Source of the DNA: RGIG464 sp045599585 | GTDB lineage: Bacteria > Myxococcota_A > Bradymonadia > UBA4248 | Reading direction: 5' to 3' | DNA: 64,000 nucleotides | Assembly: GCA_045599585.1 (NCBI GenBank) | Contig: JAZRWH010000085.1 | Coordinates: forward strand, 22,037-86,036 | Part shown: positions 16,434 to 26,101 of the stretch, piece after piece | Numbering within the stretch: position 1 is the first letter of the stretch | Layout: each line of letters begins with the position of its first letter | Position numbers and translations under genes: made by a program | The notes under the pieces: generated by a model | What the model saw: only the letters and a program-made list of their open reading frames with translations | Database searches by the model: none | What the model was told of the DNA's origin: nothing

Positions 16434-19400
16434 TTATTTGACTTCGATCACGCCAATCGCGTGTTTGTCTTTTGCCTTCTCTAAACGAAGACTCATCGTT
16501 TGACTCGCTTCATTTGGACGTCCCCAATTCGTGAAAACCGTCGCTGTCACCGTCGTCGGCCCGGTTAGTTTTTGCTGATGAGACGCATAGTAATTCGATA
16601 AAACAGAGTATTTGCCCGACGGCGCCTTTTTATGCAGATACTCTTCAGGACCATATCCTGTTGTCACATCATAACTTAAGTAGCCGCCTGACGCGGATTT
16701 TTTGTTTTGATAAAATACCTCTTCGCCACTGGGTTCCAACACGTGAAGATCAATATCCGTGTCATCCGTGTCCCACATCAAAACAATGCGAAGATCAAGA
16801 TCGAATTTGCTAAGATATTTTTTATCCACTTCTGGAATGACTGGTTTTTTAGCCGACCACTTCTGTTTCGCACACCAATCCACAAAGATATTAAACTCTT
16901 CAAGCGCAACAACCGCCGTATGAATTGCATCGCGGCGTTCACACGGACTAAACGCTGCATGATGATAGCATTCGAGTGCTTTTTCTGCATAAGTGCATTT
17001 GTTTGCATCATCCTCCGCAGCTGCTTTTGAAGCGAGTGTAAAGGTCAAAGCCAGATCACGCCAGGAAACTGCTTCGTCTGGGCGAATCGTTTTAACGATG
17101 TTTAAAACAGACAAGGCGTATTCGTAAGCCCCAGCTTCACGTAGACGCCAGGCAAATACACGCAGAAGCGATACATCGTCGAGTTTGAGCTCTGCCAGAT
17201 TTGACAAAATTCTCAAAGCCGTATCGAATTTTCCAAGTCCAAAAAAGAAATTTGCACAATCTAAATAAAAACTTGGACTTAAAGCATACGACGAACGCTG
17301 TTTTAGATAGGCTTTATAAGCTGCATCGTCCGCATGGAAGATCTTACAAGCATCTTTGATTGCCTGAAGATAAGGTGTATCGGGATCCCAAGCTTTGATC
17401 GATACAGAGACTGACGCTGACGTTGTCTCCTGAACACTCTGACATACCTCAGAAGCCCCATCACTAGGTACTTCACACGCGCACGCATCACAACAATCTT
17501 CCTCTACAGAACAAGAAATGGTTGGCGCTGGCATTGGGGAGGCTACTGGTGCAGCAGGAGTCATGGGCATGGACATGGTGGCATTGGGACGCGCAACAGC
17601 ACCACCGAAGGCACTGGCACTACCAACCGGCTGACAGCCCATTTCCATATTCACACGAGCCCTAGCTCTTTCATCAGATCTATCCATCCCCACAGCCGAA
17701 CGAACTGCATTGACAGCTCCCTCAACAAGTCCACCAACTGCATTGCCAAACTGTTCAAACAAACCGCTCTTAGGCGTTTTCCTTTCAGGAATAGGTGACG
17801 CATACCAGTCTAATCGCTCTTTCCAAGCATTCAATAAACTGTTTTCCCAGTGCTTCTCTGTTATTGAAGCGGCTAATCTTTTGTCTTTATTCTGACTTAC
17901 CCAAGCCTGATAATGCGGATTAGACTTTGGCGGTTCGATATTATACTGCACCCACTGATCTAAGCGTTCAAACACAATCATGCTCGATACAGGGCTAACG
18001 ATCGAAAAATGTCTACCAAGCGCCAACAACTCTTCGCGCACCTCTCGATCATCTGAATTAGGCGACAATGCAGCAATACGCTGTGCTGCCCACGCTGTTG
18101 CTAGCGTATTTCCCGAAGCTGCAACACTCTGATCAAGATCAAAAGTGTAATTTCTTCCATCAGATAAGATCAATGCACAGGTTGTTTTCGCAGAACTCAG
18201 ACGCCCCAAAACGGTTATGCGACCAAGTACGGGCTCTCCGATGCCTTCGACGTTTTGTAAATTCCCATTAACAGCAGCGACGACGATGGGGGCGTAAAGA
18301 ATTTGCTGAAGCGCATCCTCGGCGCTGAGAATATCAAGATCGATAAGGCGACCCGCACCGATCCGCTTTAATACAGGCGTGTTGCGCTTGACACCACTAA
18401 CGACAACGGCAACGTTTTCTGTCCCAAGATCTGGTACATAGTGCGTCTGTGGATACTTCGCCAGCGTATCAAAACCATCTGAGAAAAACAGCGTTATGCC
18501 CTCAAATGGCCCCACAGGAAGATTGCAATATTGCGTTGCACCGTCATAAATAACACGATCTACTGCTTCCAACAGTGATTTGCGCGATGTATAGAGCTTG
18601 GTCGATTCAACTGTATTACAGAATACAATCAATTCATAAGAAGCACTTTCAGGTAATTGTTCTAATAACAAACGCGCCTTTGCAATATCTGAAGCCTGTC
18701 TGCTTCCAGAGGCATCCCAATAGATACGCCACGCATTCGCTACAACCGACGCTCGAGGTTGCGCTGATGCAGCTTTAATGCTCGCACAAAAATAACGATC
18801 ACCGTCAAACGCTTCCACCGAAACAATACGCTCAGGAAGTTCTGGAATCCCAATCAGAAGATGATCCGATCCCTGAACTTCGGTTTCGTGAGCTTCCACA
18901 CGCCATACAGCATGCGACTGTGTAAAACGCTTATCTCCCAGTCCACCGATCGTCGGTACACCAGCCCCCGCGATATCAACTTCAACGCACACATCGCGCT
19001 TAGCTAACTTTTCACTAGGCATTGGAAGCCACAACGCTGCACTTCCGTCTGCATCAAAGCTTAGCGAAGTAATATATTCTAAACGTATTCGCCTGTGACC
19101 ATGTGCAGGAATGGGATAGATACGCGTACGATAAATATTACCACTCACCTGCTCCACAAGCCCTGGATCGGCTCCGCGCTTCACTTCGCTTTCAAAAGCA
19201 ATACGCGCTTTTTCCTTTTCTACGATGCAGCCTTCCGTCATTACGCCATCAATATCGATCGCATATCCACAAACAACACCGCTTTCCGGAAGAGGAAACT
19301 CAAGCTCACCCTCAAAAGTTCTGCCATTCTGATTTACAATTGTAAATTCTGTAATAACTCTTGCAAAACTCCCCTTAACACGCGCTTCAACAGCGTATTC

Positions 19401-19505
19401 CCCAATTTGAGGCGCTGTCTCTTCTACTCGAATATCGGCAACGTTCACCCTAAAAATGGATACAATCTCAAGCCCATTTGGCTCTACTGACTCTCGTTCT
19501 GCCAT
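16434..19505 (-). CDS. VIT / vWA protein with C-terminal DUF2135 (YfaP-like) domain
   Basis: 1023 residues. Residues about 8-140 form a VIT (vault inter-alpha-trypsin) domain (EGELEFPLPESGVVCGYAID, ..VKRGADPGLVEQVSGN..). Next is a vWA-type domain with the metal-ion site DASGS (about 262-266). A Pro/Ala/Met- and Cys-rich linker follows (about 610-700), then a helical TPR-like region (700-880), and DUF2135 at about 898-1010 (MWDTDDTDIDLHVLEPSGEE). No signal peptide is visible, unlike YfaP itself, so it is either cytoplasmic or exported by other means. VIT-vWA proteins are usually adhesion or scaffolding proteins. It is monocistronic, convergent with the mscS-like gene. Confidence 0.85.
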   Translation of the reverse strand: MAERESVEPNGLEIVSIFRVNVADIRVEETAPQIGEYAVEARVKGSFARVITEFTIVNQNGRTFEGELEFPLPESGVVCGYAIDIDGVMTEGCIVEKEKARIAFESEVKRGADPGLVEQVSGNIYRTRIYPIPAHGHRRIRLEYITSLSFDADGSAALWLPMPSEKLAKRDVCVEVDIAGAGVPTIGGLGDKRFTQSHAVWRVEAHETEVQGSDHLLIGIPELPERIVSVEAFDGDRYFCASIKAASAQPRASVVANAWRIYWDASGSRQASDIAKARLLLEQLPESASYELIVFCNTVESTKLYTSRKSLLEAVDRVIYDGATQYCNLPVGPFEGITLFFSDGFDTLAKYPQTHYVPDLGTENVAVVVSGVKRNTPVLKRIGAGRLIDLDILSAEDALQQILYAPIVVAAVNGNLQNVEGIGEPVLGRITVLGRLSSAKTTCALILSDGRNYTFDLDQSVAASGNTLATAWAAQRIAALSPNSDDREVREELLALGRHFSIVSPVSSMIVFERLDQWVQYNIEPPKSNPHYQAWVSQNKDKRLAASITEKHWENSLLNAWKERLDWYASPIPERKTPKSGLFEQFGNAVGGLVEGAVNAVRSAVGMDRSDERARARVNMEMGCQPVGSASAFGGAVARPNATMSMPMTPAAPVASPMPAPTISCSVEEDCCDACACEVPSDGASEVCQSVQETTSASVSVSIKAWDPDTPYLQAIKDACKIFHADDAAYKAYLKQRSSYALSPSFYLDCANFFFGLGKFDTALRILSNLAELKLDDVSLLRVFAWRLREAGAYEYALSVLNIVKTIRPDEAVSWRDLALTFTLASKAAAEDDANKCTYAEKALECYHHAAFSPCERRDAIHTAVVALEEFNIFVDWCAKQKWSAKKPVIPEVDKKYLSKFDLDLRIVLMWDTDDTDIDLHVLEPSGEEVFYQNKKSASGGYLSYDVTTGYGPEEYLHKKAPSGKYSVLSNYYASHQQKLTGPTTVTATVFTNWGRPNEASQTMSLRLEKAKDKHAIGVIEVK

Positions 19506-19692
19506 GTTCTAGCTCCTTTTGTATGAGGATCGCTCGTATCTATTAAGTTAGCCCTGGCTGAAGGCTCTCCCCTATATGCCTAATACGATTTGATCTTGTC
19601 AATTTCTATCTACTGGCATCTTTAATACTTATAAATTCTTTTTTTTAATTTCTAAATTAACATTCATTTAACGAAGTGAGTTCTGCACGCGC

Positions 19693-19801
19693 GGGGATTC
19701 CAAAGGGGCGTCCGCCGGACAGAATGAGAATAAGAAAAGTATAAAATTCTGTAACGCGCATTTCGTTACAGTTAATGAGAATATGTTGTGGGACAGCAGT
19801 G
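19693..19801 (+). repeat. Repeat family B, copy 1 (~110 bp)
   Basis: It begins GGGATTCCAAAGGGGCGTCC and runs through GGACAGAATGAGAATAAG, AAAAGTATAAA, a hairpin (CTGTAACG / CGTTACAG, about 19749-19770) and TTAATGAGAATATG, ending in TTGTGGGACAGCAGTG. It is nearly identical to 21107-21243 except for a shorter first hairpin. The right end equals the terminal repeat of family A. Confidence 0.85.
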
Positions 19802-19961
19802 ATCAGTTGTATTGAGTTTATTTTAATGACCATAGCTATTTCAAGTTGTATTTCTGACATTGCCCTAGCAAAACAAATCATTGAATCAATAGCTCGCTTT
19901 CGTGTAGATAAGAAAGTAATTCCGCTTCTTAGAAGCGCTTTCATACTTCTTGGAGTTCGTT

Positions 19962-20720
19962 ATGAGCCAAAAAACAGAATCTCAATTTCTTCACAATCTT
20001 TCAAAAAAATTAATGACGCTCACCAGCTTTAAAGATGCTGTTAATCGAAACGAATGGTTCCAAAGTTCACTCTTGGATGACAACTTCGTCCGAGAAATGA
20101 TGGATTTCGCAGAAATAGGCAACGGCTTCTACTCTCAAGCTGATATTAAGACATGGCGACGTATTTTCTCTAAACTCGTCCTCTTGAACGACGGCATCAT
20201 CCACACAGAAATCGAAATGGATATCCTCGGCAAAATCAATTATTGTCTCCAAAGATATTCTAACCTCTTAAAACCACGTTATTATGATAGAGACAATTAT
20301 ATCGATTATTCCATCTCGGCTCAAAATCAATCGGATATCCGACACGATGAATCCGATGGCAACAATCATATTTGGTTCGTTCGCTACGGCAACCGACACA
20401 CCGTCGACCCCACCGATTTCGCTAATCAAGCACAATTTAATTTAGCCAACGGAGCGCTTGCTTTTAACATCTCCTCCTATTTCGAGATCGCTGACTTCGA
20501 AAGCCTCATCGCTGAAGCTGGTTTCAGAATTTATACAGATCCTAACCCAAATCTCGATCTTGGCCCAAATCCTGCCGCAAACATCAATAATTATCCGCGT
20601 TGGGTCGAAATTAATACGCTTGATGACATCATCCAACTCGCGCCCGCAATCATTTATTGTTATAAAAAACGTCTCTCTGACTTCGCTAAAATACTTACAA
20701 ACGCAGCTAACGCTATTTGA
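19962..20720 (+). CDS. Unknown 252-aa protein bracketed by repeats
   Basis: 252 residues from ATG 19962 (GGAG about nine bases upstream; an in-frame Met four codons earlier lacks one). It is predicted soluble, without signal peptide or membrane helix: charged N-terminal half, Asn/Asp/Tyr-rich centre (RYYDRDNYIDYSISAQNQ), then a short DPNPNLDLGPNPAANINNY segment. No domain is recognised. The gene lies between a 14-bp perfect inverted repeat, GTGGGACAGCAGTG at 19788-19801 and its complement at 20766-20779, and between two direct copies of repeat family B. It has no same-strand neighbour. Whether it is cargo of a mobile unit or just sits between two small repeats is not resolved. Confidence 0.65.
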   Translation: MSQKTESQFLHNLSKKLMTLTSFKDAVNRNEWFQSSLLDDNFVREMMDFAEIGNGFYSQADIKTWRRIFSKLVLLNDGIIHTEIEMDILGKINYCLQRYSNLLKPRYYDRDNYIDYSISAQNQSDIRHDESDGNNHIWFVRYGNRHTVDPTDFANQAQFNLANGALAFNISSYFEIADFESLIAEAGFRIYTDPNPNLDLGPNPAANINNYPRWVEINTLDDIIQLAPAIIYCYKKRLSDFAKILTNAANAI

Positions 20721-20765
20721 TAATATGCAGGGGAAAATACTCCCCCCCAAGATTTACAACGTCCT

Positions 20766-20843
20766 CACTGCTGTCCCACGAAATTTTCCTAGAATACTCT
20801 GATAACTCTACAGTAGCTTTGTTTTATCGATATAGAGTCGTTT
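20766..20843 (+). repeat. Repeat family A (MITE-like), right end degraded
   Basis: The left end CACTGCTGTCCCACGAAA is followed by GATAACTCTACAGTAGC and TTTGTTTTATC, closely matching the reverse complement of 55855-55933. The right terminal repeat is not recognisable here. Confidence 0.7.
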
Positions 20844-20980
20844 CTAAGAATGAAAAAGACTTAAGCATACTGTTAAATCGCCTGCGTCGCGAAGACGAAG
20901 GCAAGCAGCGAGCGCACCAGACGAGCGGGCGCGCATGTTGAAGACGAAGTCAAGTTCGCGCCCGCCAAGGAACTTTTATT

Positions 20981-21100
20981 TTTTGAGAGCGTTTGAATAC
21001 AGTTCGAGAAAACAACGAAAATCCTTGAGGGCGCAGCCATTAGGCTGTAACCGAAAGGATTGAGGAAGGTGACGAAGAAATATGTCAAACGCTCTCAAAA
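20981..21100. repeat. 16-bp perfect inverted repeat around an 88-bp nested stem-loop
   Basis: TTTTGAGAGCGTTTGA (20981-20996) is exactly inverted at 21085-21100. Inside, AATCCTT pairs with AAGGATT and AGCC with GGCT, so the whole 120 bases can fold as one long cruciform or RNA hairpin. It lies directly left of repeat family B copy 2. No ORF is supported inside. Confidence 0.75.
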
Positions 21101-21106
21101 GAATGC

Positions 21107-21243
21107 GGGATTCCAAAGGAGCATCCTCAATACGACGCTCCTTTGGGCCGTCCGCAGGACAGAATGAAAATAAGAAAAGTATAAATTTCTGTAACGAGCG
21201 CATTTCGTTACAGTTAATGAGAATATGTTGTGGGACAGCCGTG
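21107..21243 (+). repeat. Repeat family B, copy 2
   Basis: It is the same sequence as 19693-19801 but with a complete first hairpin (CCAAAGGAGC / GCTCCTTTGG), then CAGGACAGAATGAAAATAAG, CTGTAACG/CGTTACAG and the end TTGTGGGACAGCCGTG. It stops eight bases before the stop codon of the following minus-strand gene. Confidence 0.85.
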
Positions 21244-21250
21244 CAACGTC

Positions 21251-24244
21251 CTACAAAATCGCACAGCTTAATGCATAATTCGTTTGATTATTATCACTGC
21301 GACACTCAACAGGGACTTTATCTGTAAAGGTCAACATCAGATTAGCTGGATTTGGCATATCTGACCCAATCGTTAATCCATAGCTCAAGCTCTCGCTTGC
21401 ACCTGGACGCAAATCTTTAGTCGTTTGCACCGTTCCCGCTAAGACCGTTTCGCCATTTGTGTTGACATACCATATATTAACATCAACACCTGCTACGGCA
21501 GTCGCCCAGCCAACATTTTTGACATTAAAATATAACGGCGTCGTACTATCACAAGAACGCGGCGATGAAATCGATGAAATCTCAAGATCAGGCAAATAAC
21601 TCGCCCCTGGCTGAACATTCAATCTGAAGTTATTCAGATTCTTTACTTCCCAGTTTTTGCGAGGATCCTTGGGAATCGAACAGTCGTCCGAAACGTTCGT
21701 AACGCTGTATGCATGTTGATTATATACTTTGCGAGTATTGACCCAATCCCTATTCGGACTTGAAAATGCTCGCACACCGTGTGAGCCTTTCAATGCATCC
21801 CCGCCCTGAGCCATGATGGCATCGGTACACGCGTCTTTGCCATACTGAACTGTCAAACTGCTCGGACAATTGTTAATACTGCAAGAATTGTTGGCAGAAA
21901 TAAGAATCTCCGCATGACCATCCGCATTTACGTCTGCAATAACCGGATACTCGTAATGCGTACAGGTCGTATTACATTGACAAAATCGCGTTTCGCCCGT
22001 TTTACCATCATATACTCGCAGAAAATACTCGTCTGCATAGACAACTTCTGCTTTGCCATCACCATCAAAGTCAAAGACTGAAGATCCCGTACGACCTGAA
22101 GATGTATCGTGCGAACCGCGCTTCCAAAGCTCATTCCCCTGCCAATCAAGAACGATGTTACCCGAGACGCCTGCAAATGCAATTTCGGGCTCGGGCGTGT
22201 CATTCATATTGGCAATCGTCGGTGTACCACCGCCGCCTACAGAATACTTCACAGGGGCGTTCCAGAAATTATTGCCTGTTTTGGCATCGTAAGCCATGAG
22301 TGTGGCACTCGAATTGCGCACAACGACAAGCTCAGGCGTACCATTAAGATCAAGATCTGCTACAGCTGGATAACCGTCAGGCTGATCCGTACGCTTCCAA
22401 AGCTCCGTCATGCTCTTGTTTTGAATATCTACCTTATAAACAACATTGCCGCCAACAAGTTCAAGTTTGTTGTCACCATCAACATCCAAGGCAACACTGT
22501 AATCACAAGCGCGATGCGTATGCGTGTTGTCATCACAAGCTTTATGCGCAATCACCTCTCCCGTTCGGCCATTATGAATCGTGTAACGACCATAAACCTC
22601 GACTTCGCCGTCTCCATCAAAATCAGCTACACCAGGGCCACTCTGACCACACTCCATATACCCTTGGTTCGCATGCCATTTAACTTCGAGATGATCCGCT
22701 GTCCCCGCAGCCGGATCGCCCGGCACAAAATCGTAGGCTATTAATTTATAATCTGCAGCACACGTTACAATTTCAATGTAAGGATCATCGTCCAAATTCG
22801 CCAAAGCAACCATGCTGCCGCCGTCCGTCAACGGTTTCCCGTCACTGCTAGCAATCAATTTGCCCGTCTGACCATTCAAAACACGGACAATAGCATTGCC
22901 TTCCCATGTTCCCCCCGTACTTCTTAAATACGAATTAAATACAACTTCAGGCAAACCGTCATGGTTGATATCCGCTACCATCGGCGAACTCATAACCTGA
23001 TCATACTGCGGGAATGGATCAGGTGCTGTCTCTCCCCAATACCACAAAAGTGTTGGCTGAACTTCACCGCCCGTTGGCAAAAGTTGACACACCTCACCAG
23101 CAGGCTGCGGCAAACACCGCGATGTCGCTGTATCGCAGTACTCGTCATTCTCACACATATAATTATCAATACACTTAACATCCGACGGCTTATAGCACTG
23201 ATTCGAAGCACATAATTCACCTTCAGCACAGCAAACTTCACTGCCATCTGCTAATTCACAACGCTCACCAGCTTCGCAAACGATATGACAAATCTCGTTT
23301 TCACAGGTCTCCCCAGCATCACAGCACGTCGAACCACACGCCGCTTCATTGTCACAGCATTTTGTCTCAGAACCGCAAAACTCATTCGAGCCACAGCATA
23401 CATCGCCACAATACTCCGTACGATCGCCTTTGGCATCTAAACAGAACGACGCATGCACACAAACGCCATTCTCACAATACTCATCGCCATTGCAGGTCGT
23501 CGTTCCGCAGTATTCCTTGTCAAAACACACGCCGCCATCACAATACTGATTCTCTTCGCAAGTAATGCCATCACAATCACCTATCGGATAACAGGCATTC
23601 ATAATGCAAACTTCGTCCGATTTACACGCGTAACCACCGCAATCCCCGCGTTTAACACATTCACTGTCACGGCATCTTTCGTCCTCATTGCACGTCAAAC
23701 CGCCGCAGTCACCTGCCGCATGACATGAATCGTTGTAACAACTTTCAGATTCTAAACATTGAACACCACCACAATCACCAACACCTCGGCATGTGTTCAA
23801 AAAGCATATTTCATCGTCATCGCATAATACGCCACCGCAATCACCTGTTTTGACACAAGTATTATTCAGACAACGCTCATCACTGCCACACAAAAGACCA
23901 CCGCAAAGTCTGGAATTATTTATACAAGTTGATTCGATACACGTTTCTCCAGAATTACACTTTCTTCCGCCGCACAAAAGGCTGTTCGAAACACAATCCC
24001 CCAAAATACACGTCTGATCTGCATCGCATTGCTTTGACGCACACGGATCCTCTGCCCCCGGTTTCGTGCACTGATTATTGTGACACTCCAAGTCACTTGC
24101 ACAATCCTCCTTGATCGTACATGCCTCCCCCTCCACGCCAGGCTTTTTGTCAGACGACCCGCTCACCGAATCATCCCCACACGCTGTCAGACAGACGCTC
24201 AAAAAGGCAGCCCAAAATAATTCACCTCTTACGCTTACTTTCAT
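21251..24244 (-). CDS. Large Cys-rich lipoprotein with FG-GAP/VCBS-type repeats
   Basis: 997 residues, start ATG with AGGTGA six bases upstream. Signal peptide with lipobox CLTAC. Residues about 40-385 are tandem roughly 20-residue Cys units such as CGGVLCDDDEICFLNTC, recalling eukaryote-like EGF/Dickkopf Cys repeats. Residues about 400-850 form a beta-propeller of FG-GAP-like repeats with Asp-rich calcium loops (DINHDGLPEV, DFDGDGEVEV, FDFDGDGKAEV, DVNADGHAEI). The C-terminus (about 885-990) resembles a CARDB-like Ig domain (DLEISSISSP.. FNVKNVG). It is likely displayed on the cell surface, in adhesion or extracellular recognition; the ligand is unknown. Confidence 0.85.
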   Translation of the reverse strand: MKVSVRGELFWAAFLSVCLTACGDDSVSGSSDKKPGVEGEACTIKEDCASDLECHNNQCTKPGAEDPCASKQCDADQTCILGDCVSNSLLCGGRKCNSGETCIESTCINNSRLCGGLLCGSDERCLNNTCVKTGDCGGVLCDDDEICFLNTCRGVGDCGGVQCLESESCYNDSCHAAGDCGGLTCNEDERCRDSECVKRGDCGGYACKSDEVCIMNACYPIGDCDGITCEENQYCDGGVCFDKEYCGTTTCNGDEYCENGVCVHASFCLDAKGDRTEYCGDVCCGSNEFCGSETKCCDNEAACGSTCCDAGETCENEICHIVCEAGERCELADGSEVCCAEGELCASNQCYKPSDVKCIDNYMCENDEYCDTATSRCLPQPAGEVCQLLPTGGEVQPTLLWYWGETAPDPFPQYDQVMSSPMVADINHDGLPEVVFNSYLRSTGGTWEGNAIVRVLNGQTGKLIASSDGKPLTDGGSMVALANLDDDPYIEIVTCAADYKLIAYDFVPGDPAAGTADHLEVKWHANQGYMECGQSGPGVADFDGDGEVEVYGRYTIHNGRTGEVIAHKACDDNTHTHRACDYSVALDVDGDNKLELVGGNVVYKVDIQNKSMTELWKRTDQPDGYPAVADLDLNGTPELVVVRNSSATLMAYDAKTGNNFWNAPVKYSVGGGGTPTIANMNDTPEPEIAFAGVSGNIVLDWQGNELWKRGSHDTSSGRTGSSVFDFDGDGKAEVVYADEYFLRVYDGKTGETRFCQCNTTCTHYEYPVIADVNADGHAEILISANNSCSINNCPSSLTVQYGKDACTDAIMAQGGDALKGSHGVRAFSSPNRDWVNTRKVYNQHAYSVTNVSDDCSIPKDPRKNWEVKNLNNFRLNVQPGASYLPDLEISSISSPRSCDSTTPLYFNVKNVGWATAVAGVDVNIWYVNTNGETVLAGTVQTTKDLRPGASESLSYGLTIGSDMPNPANLMLTFTDKVPVECRSDNNQTNYALSCAIL

Positions 24245-24342
24245 AGAATCACCTATTTTGCATTTTATACGAACAAACTTTTATAGTTTGAATACATAAC
24301 GATATATTCAAATAAATACGTATATTTTATTCTTTTTTTACA

Positions 24343-24400
24343 TTGGGGGAAGTCTCCCCCTGAGCGGCTATTTGCAAGCAAATACGCCGCTACCCCCTCC
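24343..24400 (+). repeat. Extended bulged hairpin, forward orientation
   Basis: The G-run/C-run hairpin (GGGGGAAGTCTCCCCC) is followed by TG, then AGCGGC-TATTTGC-AA-GCAAATA-C-GCCGCT (24363-24391, bulged C 24385) and ACCCC. It is the mirror form of the copies at 34.2, 39.1 and 49.4 kb. It sits between two minus-strand genes. Confidence 0.88.
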
Positions 24401-24421
24401 CCTCATACACAAATGAATCAA

Positions 24422-25573
24422 CTAATTTCCAAGTTCTGTTGGAAATATGCGATCAATATACTTGAGTAGCGGATCGACAATTTCAAGCATCTTTGTCACT
24501 TCGTCATCAACGCATGTCATAATGCCATCTTTGTCTTTAAAGCCATATCGATAGAGCGGCTCATAATAATCTTTTTTAAGATGAACGCTCAATACAACGA
24601 CGTTGTTTTCCACAGCAAGTGAAACGTAATTATATGTCTTACGAATATCCAGAAGCAATTCCGCTAATTGTTGTGTAAAGAACATCGAGGCTTTGTAAGC
24701 CTCCAGCTTCTTAAGTTTATCCTTTAAGGATTCCTTCGGTTCCGTTTCATCCACAACATCCTCGGCGTCGGCAAAACCGTATATTTTCTTTTGCTCTTTT
24801 TCCCATTTTTCAAGGTAATCAAGTATTCTCCCCAAAGAATATGTTTTTTGTTCTTTATTGCCTGAAATAGGATGCGTCACCCGAAACTTCTTCGTAAATT
24901 CAGGCGATTCAACAATGGATAATTCCTGAAGTTCCGGTGATTCAGGATACGGATTGAGCAACGTCTTTGGAACAATCAAAACGCGTTCTCCGACAAGTTT
25001 CTTTGGCATTTCAATCACAAAGCAGAAACCCAAAAAACACGTTGAACCATTCGGACCTCCTCCGTTAACATTCATTATGTGAATATTCAGATTATGGTTT
25101 GTGAGAGCTATATAATCATTGGATGTCGTACGCTCCGTTCCATTAGGCATAGGAAACTGCATAGCCAAGTCAGAAATATCAATAACTTTTTTGCCAGTTT
25201 TGTAACTAAAATCCTCTTCCCTATGACAATAAAGTTTAAGATCTGTACGCTGCTCTAATGCCCTGCGGACATAATAATCCTTGAACATCTCAACTTTAGG
25301 CGTCACCAGCTTACGTATAATAAATGATCGTATGACAGCACCAATCGCAATGAAGATGAAAAAGATGACGGCACCTGCGCCACCTTTGTCCTTCATATTT
25401 AAAATGTAAATACAAAGGTAAACAGCCAATCCTAAGCTCAGCAAAATATACACAAACGAAACGATCCAATTGATTACAAATTTGATCGTCAAGGCGCCTT
25501 TGATCTTTACGCAACCTTCATTAAACGACGATTCACTTGTGTAAGCAGAAAGATCAAATTTGTTTGTTGCCAT
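24422..25573 (-). CDS. Unknown membrane protein with two N-terminal helices
   Basis: 383 residues, start ATG with GAGGTG nine bases upstream. Two hydrophobic helices at about 30-55 and 65-88 are followed by a large, presumably cytoplasmic, alpha/beta domain. It has no signal peptide and no motif I recognise; recognisable segments are LYCHREEDFSYKTGKKVIDISD and, near the C-terminus, NVVVLSVHLKKDYYEPLYRYGF. It is transcribed toward the Cys-rich lipoprotein gene but separated from it by a repeat element, so co-transcription is uncertain. The divergent gap upstream holds three more hairpins before glyQ. Confidence 0.65.
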   Translation of the reverse strand: MATNKFDLSAYTSESSFNEGCVKIKGALTIKFVINWIVSFVYILLSLGLAVYLCIYILNMKDKGGAGAVIFFIFIAIGAVIRSFIIRKLVTPKVEMFKDYYVRRALEQRTDLKLYCHREEDFSYKTGKKVIDISDLAMQFPMPNGTERTTSNDYIALTNHNLNIHIMNVNGGGPNGSTCFLGFCFVIEMPKKLVGERVLIVPKTLLNPYPESPELQELSIVESPEFTKKFRVTHPISGNKEQKTYSLGRILDYLEKWEKEQKKIYGFADAEDVVDETEPKESLKDKLKKLEAYKASMFFTQQLAELLLDIRKTYNYVSLAVENNVVVLSVHLKKDYYEPLYRYGFKDKDGIMTCVDDEVTKMLEIVDPLLKYIDRIFPTELGN

Positions 25574-25795
25574 TGTCTACACCTCTTTACTTATGAATAA
25601 AACAGATCGGATTCATGCGACGTTAAAAAGATCCGAACAAAGACTATTTCTAGCACAAATTAGCTTGTTTCAATCAACAAATCTCATTCGCCAATGAAAC
25701 AAACCAATGAGCAAAAATAGATGCGTGAGCGCTCGCTCTAGCTCACTTTTGCTCAAAGTTGGGTTAGGAAGACGCGTACCTAAGACACGATTTGC

Positions 25796-25926
25796 GCGCG
25801 GCGTATCTGCAGTACGGGCATTTTAAATGCACCGACTGCAGATAGCCCGCGCCCAAGGCCGTATTTCGCTGCTTACAGCAGCGGAATAGGCCGTCAGCGA
25901 GCCGTATTCGCCACGGGCGAATAGGC
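25796..25926 (-). repeat. Three bulged hairpins, reverse orientation
   Basis: Copy 1 (25796-25852) pairs TATCTGCAGT with ACTGCAGATA. Copy 2 (25857-25892) is GGCC-G-TATTTCGCTGC / GCAGCGGAATA-GGCC. Copy 3 (25901-25926) is GCC-G-TATTCGCC / GGCGAATA-GGC. The bulged G is at 25803, 25861 and 25904. They fill the divergent gap before glyQ; no other feature is seen in 25574-26080. Confidence 0.85.
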
Positions 25927-26101
25927 GAAGCACAAAGTTAAACAAGAAACGACGCGGGATACCACACCACTTTGAAGCAAAACGCTGCGTTTCATGAATT
26001 ATGGGTTAAAAAATGAGAGAAAAAGCGGTAAAAGGCGCGGCGTATGGCCCGAGGATCGCGTGTTTTCGGGCTCGTTTTTTGTTTTTATAGGAGAGAATTC
26101 C

